Shown here one piece after another: positions 58,427 through 64,000 of a DNA stretch of 64,000 bases. The stretch is from Epiperipatus broadwayi (lineage: Eukaryota; Onychophora; Udeonychophora; Euonychophora; Peripatidae). Under the pieces are notes generated by a model. It saw only the letters and a program-made list of their open reading frames with translations, was not told where the DNA came from and did no database searches. The translations under genes and the position numbers were made by a program. The stretch covers positions 2,066,501 to 2,130,500 of the forward strand of contig JAQFVV010000072.1 in assembly GCA_028023455.1 (NCBI GenBank). The letters run 5' to 3'. Each line of letters starts with the position of its first letter. Position 1 is the first letter of the stretch.

Positions 58427-59022
58427 TTAGACTATTTGATGCTGAATTATCTGAGCTGGTTGAGTGTCTGACCGACCCAGTGTTATGCTCGATTTTTTGC
58501 ACATCATACTTAGTAATTTTTTTAATGGGTTTGCTTGACTAGCTATTGATTCTGCTAGTACTGCTTGGGCCACAGCTGTTTCAAAATCTAAATCCAGCAT
58601 CATTAGCAGTTTGAGTCTTAGTTGTGATTGTTTATGCCGCAAATAAAATGATCACGAGTGCTTCATTCAGAAAATCTTTGAATTTGCACTTTAATGCCAA
58701 TGTCTGGATTTGCATTGTGAACTCTCTAGCTTACAAATTGAAATAATCTCTGCATTATTGTCAAAGGTTTGGGGGAAAAATAATCTGTGAGAGTTGCTAA
58801 CGTTTTGTCAAAATCTAGGTCAGCTGGCTTTTCTGACATAGATTGAGACTTGAGTATCTCATAAGTATGAGGACCAATTATTGTCATTAATGTGGCTAAT
58901 TTTACCTCAGGCTTCTTGATCTGGTTAGCCTGTAGGTAAAATATTAATTGTTCTTTATAGCTTGACCAATCCTCAGGGTGGTTTGAATCAAAAGCTTCCA
59001 TGGAACCAATAGAATTATCCAT
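58427..59022 (-). pseudogene. gag: gag, structural polyprotein of the gypsy element, broken
   Basis: A 98-codon frame from ATG 59022 begins MDNSIGSMEAFDSNHPEDWS, the N-terminal capsid signature of this gypsy group (FDPxxPxxWxxYxExxxxYLxAN). It continues in another frame (58642-58427) with LRLKLLMMLDLDFETAVAQA, the helical end of the capsid. A nucleocapsid-like CYRCNE knuckle (58427-58440 region, next frame) is incomplete. At least two frameshifts separate the parts. Confidence 0.75.
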
Positions 59023-59478
59023 TTTTTAATTGTCACTCGTTTCTTCACAAAAGAAACAAAGTACCGATTTTAATTTTTTATTTTTGCGAGTTACCATTCA
59101 TAATTTTAAATTTTTACAGCTACTGTTTATAATTGTCCCAACGAAGCTTTTAATCCACTAGGGAGAGCTTTCATCACTTTATTATGAGTTACGCACTCGT
59201 AATTGGTTTATGATTTTAACTGACATGCCTATTAAGTTTGCGTTCAATTTTTCTTATGAATCTGCCGAAGCTGTTTATTATTTGGCAGATCTAAATGATA
59301 GAATTTTATCATCATTTTATATATATGACGAGTCTATCTTCTTTGCACTCCAGTATTTTTTCCAAACTGCCGAATCTGATTTTTATTCAGACAGAATAGT
59401 GATTTTAATATGATGCATGTCTAACTGCATATTCGCGTATTTACTGTATTTTTCCAGTTGTAGGAAAAGTTTTCCTTT

Positions 59479-59493
59479 TGTCTGACTGCACCA
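59479..59493 (-). promoter_or_regulatory. Probable primer-binding site
   Basis: Seven bases inside the 5' LTR the minus strand reads TGGTGCAGTCAGAC. It starts with TGG, as expected for pairing with a tRNA CCA end. The tRNA species was not identified. Confidence 0.45.
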
Positions 59494-59500
59494 AATCTGT

Positions 59501-60200
59501 TGTAATTGCAGATTTCAGACTCAAACCAACAGTGATATCAATAAAAATATGGACTCTTGAAGTTAATATGCATAATTTATTAGAACAAATATACATACCT
59601 ATTATAAATCAACAAATACAATTGCACATAGATAAACATAGTTAATACTGAGCCGGTCATGCCCAAATGAGTGAACCCATTTCTGGCTGTATATCTTAGC
59701 TTGCCTCATGAGTTCTAGTCCAAGAGTCCTCCGACTGTAATGAACAGCTTGTCTCGAGTCAGCAGCAGTAGTAGCAGCTTCCAGTCCTATCGTGGACATG
59801 CCTCACTGTGTAGCTTATTGATAATGACTATAGAAGAAAAATATTCATAGTTAAAAAAATGCCTTTCAATTGAGAGCATGTTCAGTCATTCAAGTTAGAC
59901 AGACATTATCTCTCTCTTATAAGAGCACGTACTATCATTTAGCTTAGACAGACATTCTCTGGCTAACCTCCAAAAAGACTATTTATTGCCAGATCCACTC
60001 CCTTGCTGATAGAAATCAGATCCAGAGAACTTAATCAGTGGTAGAATTTTATACACAAGTTTACACATTGGCTATACTTATGTTTTATTCTCTGACAGGT
60101 TATCCACATGTTTACACATTTTAAGTGGCAATGAGGTTCAATGATAGATAAGGATGAGATCTAGACTAGTCCATTTCTGAAGGCATGGTCAGATATGACA
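59501..60200 (-). repeat. 5' LTR of the gypsy element
   Basis: On the minus strand it begins TGTCATATCTGACCATGCC and ends GCAATTACA, i.e. TG...CA. About 700 bp, aligned over its length with the LTR at 54531. Confidence 0.85.
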
Positions 60201-62300
60201 CTATTGATGGGTACTATTCTATGGGGTTTAGTGTGCTGGAAAAGGGGTCAATTAATGAGCTAAAGGCCCACAGAGTGCAGCTTAATTCTATTCCTTTCAA
60301 TGCTCAAATGTCATATTATCTTTGGAGATTATTATTAATAATTATTCAGATATTTCTAGTTCCGTCCCATAGGAGTGAAATGTTAATGCAATTATATTAA
60401 TCGTTTTTTTGCAAATGTAAGACAAAATTTATGGAAATGGATTGTCCAGGCATAGGTACATGAAAAAAGGATAGGCAACACTACTCATTATAATGACATA
60501 GGTATAAATTATATTATGATTCAAACAAGATATTTAGTTATTTTAAAAATAATTATTTTCTTACTATACAGTTTACTTATACTGGATTTAAAACTTTTTT
60601 TTAAAAAATATTATTTTATTATTATGGTTCAGTATGTAGTTGTGGACTTGTATTAAGCTTACTCTCAAGAATGCACTTGTTTAAACTATAAAGCTCTTTA
60701 AATCAGATTCCTTCAATACAGGTGACTAATAAAAGAATAACAATGTAAACAACTAACTAATAGTATAAACAAGCCAATCGTATAACTAAGTGAATAAATC
60801 TGACTGTTCATAGTCAAATAGGGAAACTGGCTATAAACAGGGGTATATTTGAGAAAGGTCAGACAAGACAAAGTACTGGGTCACTTTCAGACCAGTAATT
60901 CATAGTCTGGAAATATTCTGTTCGCAATACATATTGCCGTTATTTTCTAGAAAAGTCAGCATGCTCACATTTAGAATGAGAAATTATTAGGTTAAATACT
61001 GTTGTACCTTTCACAGGGCAGGCTAACATGACTGGAAATGTTAGATTTTATTAGAAGCAGTCACAACAACCCCCTAATCTGCTGATTATGGCTAATAACT
61101 ATTTGCATTTGTAATTTCACCAACAATAAAAATTAGCAGATTCTTTTAATTGTTGTAAATATATAAGTAGATGTAATAAATTTTATCTCATTTATTTATC
61201 AGCCAGAAAACCTTATTTAAAAACAGCAAACATGTATAAGCACATGATATGTAATACAATTTATCAAAGTCGATGACTTATTCAGCATTTTAGATCAATA
61301 TTTTTAGAAACTAAAATGAAAATATATATAAAAAATAGAACCTAAAATAAAAGCAAACAACTAGTGATCAACATTAAAAGCAACTTAAAATGTTCATCAG
61401 ATAAAGTGATTCAGATTTTGAATGGAAATTATAAAAAATTCATTTTCAATACAGATGTTACGTAAATGACACTAGGCGATTAATCGGAAGAAAAATGCAA
61501 AATATCAAAAGTTAAATTCATGTAATATTTAATTAAATGTGTAATTATATTGAATTTAATGCAGTAAAAAATAATGTAAATCTGATTTATGGCCAATTAA
61601 ATCTAGGGATAAATATATGTATAGGATTACATACAGAACAAAAATATTTAAACTATAGGGAATTGTATATTCCGCAAGGAATGTGCGGATTAATAATTAT
61701 TACAGATTAACATTCAAAATTGTTAAACCAAAATTGCAATGTTGTGTATCTTTATTAAAACTAAATTCAAATTGCTTAAACTGTAGTATAAAGGTAGTTA
61801 TATTCCACAAGAGTGAATGAACAAACTTAAATAAAAATGTAGCATAAGTGGTAACCACTACATGACATATTGAACCTAATGTAGTAAACATATACATTCG
61901 TAAATTTGATTTATGGCTGATTTAAAGAGTTTGAATCTAAATCTATATATATATAAACTATACGTGTGAAATCTTTGTGTAATTGAATCTTAAATAGTAA
62001 AAATGTATGCAAAATTTAATTTAATTTATAACTAATGAAATTCAGATTTTTAAATCCAAAAATATATATAAACGTTAGAATAGAAAACAACATGGAAAGA
62101 TTTTATATAAATATAAAATTATACATATCACAATCTCAAATTATTGAATATAATATAAAAATATATGTACACAAATTTGATTTATAGTCAATGAAATACA
62201 GGTTTAAATCCATATATATAACTCAGAACAAAAAATAACATATGGTAAATATATATTTCTATACATATAAATGATTACACAAAACTTCTTTTTAAAATAA
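60201..62300. other. AT-rich region with a degenerate repeat
   Basis: Between about 61570 and 62210 a phrase like TTTGATTTATGGC followed by TTTAAATCC/TAAATCTA recurs near 61580, 61905, 62020 and 62175, often with TATATATA next to it. This suggests an old tandem array. A plus frame at 60185-60400 (71 codons) has no recognised motif. Confidence 0.4.
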
Positions 62301-62302
62301 AA

Positions 62303-62415
62303 ATATATCACATATTCCAAACAAATCCAAAAACATTAAAAAACTACTAAAAATTCTCTTTATCTCAACACCTGTTTTAATGTCTTTGGATTTGTTTGGA
62401 ATATGTGATATTTTA
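62303..62415. mobile_element. Short hairpin element
   Basis: ATATCACATATTCCAAACAA (62304) is inverted at 62381-62415 with an approximately 40-bp loop. A minimal MITE. Confidence 0.65.
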
Positions 62416-62419
62416 TAGC

Positions 62420-62930
62420 TATTATTATATATTTGTATTTTTATTTTTTAGTGTCCCTTGAAAAAGACTATATTATAAAATAATCGAAATGTTGGTGTGT
62501 TATTTTATTTTTATAATAGTCATATAAAAAACAATAAACTATTTTTGGAAAGAAAAACTGTGTAGGTGATATTTTAAAATTTGTTAAATATATATTTGGA
62601 TATCAAATTATATGATGTGAAACTACCATGTAACATATACATATATAGGATTGAGAGTTGTATTTAATGGAAAAATGATGATAAACATAGGTAAAAGTAT
62701 AGAGTTAGTGAGACAAACAAAATTAATTGTGGAAGTCTGTATTAATAAAATAAAAATAAAAAATAAAAATAATTCAATGATGATATAAGATTTAAAATTA
62801 AATAGTTGCAACCAGAGTTATATTGTATCAGTTAATACTTTATTATGAAACAAACTTGACAAACAATTATTTTTTTCATCTAGGAAAAAATTTATTTTTT
62901 AAAAAAGGCATATAAATTGATATATAACAA
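62420..62930. other. AT-rich spacer
   Basis: Nothing recognised. The 62-codon minus frame at 62623-62811 is hydrophobic and AT-driven, not a gene. Confidence 0.5.
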
Positions 62931-62934
62931 TCAT

Positions 62935-64000
62935 CATCATTGTCAACCATTATCAATCCACTGCAGGATGAAGGTCTCTCCAAGGACAATCCATCTTCAC
63001 CGATCTCTATTCTTTCTTATCCACATTACCCTGGCACACTTTCTTATTTCATCCATCCATCTCACATGTGGTCTCTTTCTGGGTCTTTTATAATCTCTTG
63101 GAATCCAGTTTAAGATCTCAATTGTCCATCTATTATCATTTCTTCTAGCAATATTTCCAGCTCAGCTCTACTTCAATATTTTAATTCTTTCAAATGATGT
63201 CAGTAACACTAGTTTATTTTCTTACGTATATATTGCATTTTTGATCTCTTATTCTTAACATGCATTTCTCCACATTTCTTTGAGTGGTCTGTAGTCTCTG
63301 TATTGCTCTTTTATTAAGTGTACAAGTCACAGATCCATAAGTAAGAACTGGTAAAACACATTTATTAAAATCCTTTTTCAAACACATAGGCATGTTTCCT
63401 TATAGTATTAAGTTATTTCTATCAGAAGCATTCCAACCAAGTTTAATTCTTTGGTTAATTTCATCCATTACATTTCCATCTGTAGTAATAATCTGACAAA
63501 GTGATTTGTAGTTATTTTACATCTTCTAATTTATCATAATCAATCTTTATTTTCATCTTTTGAGAAAATACATTAAACATTACTTCAGTCTTTTCCTGAA
63601 CGTTTGTGATGATGGTATTCTAGTTGTATTTTTATATTGCACTATATTAGATGATGGAAATAGTCCAATATAAAAATACAATTACTTTAATCTTTTTAAC
63701 ATTTACCTTTAGTCCTACTGTCTTGCTTTCATTTGACAACTCCTGCAACATTTCCTGCAGCTCTAAAGCATTATTTGCAAAAGCAACTAGATCATCTGCA
63801 AAATTTAAATGACTTAATAATCTTCATTTACTTTTACTTCTTTAGCTTCACATTTTAATCCACAAAATACTTCTTGCAGCATTTCTGTAAAAAGTTTTGG
63901 AAATATGGAAATCACACTGTCTTACACCCTTCTCAATTGTTAACCTTCCTAGTATCATTATGTAATCTAATTGTTGCTGCAATTGACAATATCCTGATCT
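62935..64000 (-). pseudogene. LINE reverse transcriptase to 3' end, runs off the window
   Basis: Reading leftward from the window edge: GVRQ and an ISK.F block (about 63900-63950); NFADDLVAFANNALELQEML (about 63750-63810), the YADD-type catalytic box as FADD; ESKTVGLKVNVKKIK; then after a nested MITE, TEVMFNVFSQKMKIKIDYDK. LTYGSVTCTLNKRAIQRLQT (about 63290-63350) and KRPHVRWMDEIRKCARVMW (about 63030-63090) follow, then LGETFILQWIDNG (about 62960). It terminates in a GATGATGATTG tail at 62935. It is the same LINE type as the plus-strand 3' end at 47060-47297. Stops and frameshifts are present. Confidence 0.85.
63618..63684. mobile_element. Minimal copy of the TTCTAGTTGTA MITE
   Basis: The left TIR and the inverse right TIR of the MITE at 16661-17000 are almost directly joined, leaving a 67-bp near-palindrome. 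It interrupts the LINE reverse transcriptase between IK and TEVMF. Confidence 0.85.

Larger units (their letters stand above)
54531..60200 (-). mobile_element. Ty3/gypsy-type LTR retrotransposon, 5.67 kb, defective
   Basis: Two LTRs (54531-55211 and 59501-60200) frame gag, protease, reverse transcriptase, RNase H and integrase remnants in that order on the minus strand. Integrase after RNase H is the Ty3/gypsy order. No envelope-like frame is present. The flanking bases do not give a clean 4-6-bp target duplication. All frames are broken. LTR divergence is visible by eye (several indels and many substitutions), so the insertion is old. Confidence 0.88.

Overview
The window is a gene-poor, strongly AT-rich piece of an animal nuclear genome. 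It is built almost entirely from old, mutated transposable elements nested in one another. No complete host gene is visible. The element set points to an invertebrate metazoan: Penelope-like elements (PLEs) with a GIY-YIG module, several non-LTR LINEs, a BED-finger hAT transposon, a Merlin-like transposon, a TTAA-flanked piggyBac-like element, one Ty3/gypsy element with two LTRs, tRNA-like SINE remnants and many inverted-repeat MITEs. A mollusc (for example a cephalopod) would fit, but no sequence shown here proves it.

Layout. 1-310: tRNA-like SINE on the minus strand. 1.45-2.94 kb: outer arm of a foldback element, then two PLE 3' fragments arranged head to head. 3.6-5.5 kb: three inverted-repeat elements. 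6.25-6.40 kb (minus): the one stretch that could be a host exon. 8.0-9.7 kb: decayed LINE reverse transcriptase. 9.9-12.4 kb: two more foldback copies and a tRNA-like remnant. 15.6-19.0 kb: a 3.4-kb hAT element with an 8-bp target duplication, carrying a 340-bp MITE. 19.3-22.1 kb: a second head-to-head PLE pair. 23.07-25.55 kb: a TTAA-bounded element that holds a higher-order satellite and two splice-bounded open segments. 26.6-27.3 kb and 40.7-43.3 kb: two copies of one repeat; the second carries a 1.9-kb TIR element and the first is the empty site. 27.5-31.3 kb: two diverged copies of an unidentified repeat sharing a covarying hairpin. 33.34-35.06 kb: Merlin-like transposon. 37.2-39.3 kb: tandem and inverted duplications. 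45.0-45.9 kb: the most complete foldback copy. 47.0-51.8 kb: collision of three LINE fragments, a 104-bp minisatellite made from LINE endonuclease sequence, and further insertions. 52.4-53.5 kb: 3' end of another LINE. 54.5-60.2 kb: degenerate Ty3/gypsy retrotransposon, minus strand, with both LTRs. 62.9-64.0 kb: LINE on the minus strand, running off the window.

Function. All recognisable coding sequence (reverse transcriptase, endonuclease, integrase, hAT and Merlin transposases) is interrupted by stops, frameshifts or insertions, so nothing here looks active today. The main interest lies in the architectures: head-to-head PLE pairs, a satellite grown from LINE coding sequence, a full/empty site pair, and a large number of short tandem duplications.
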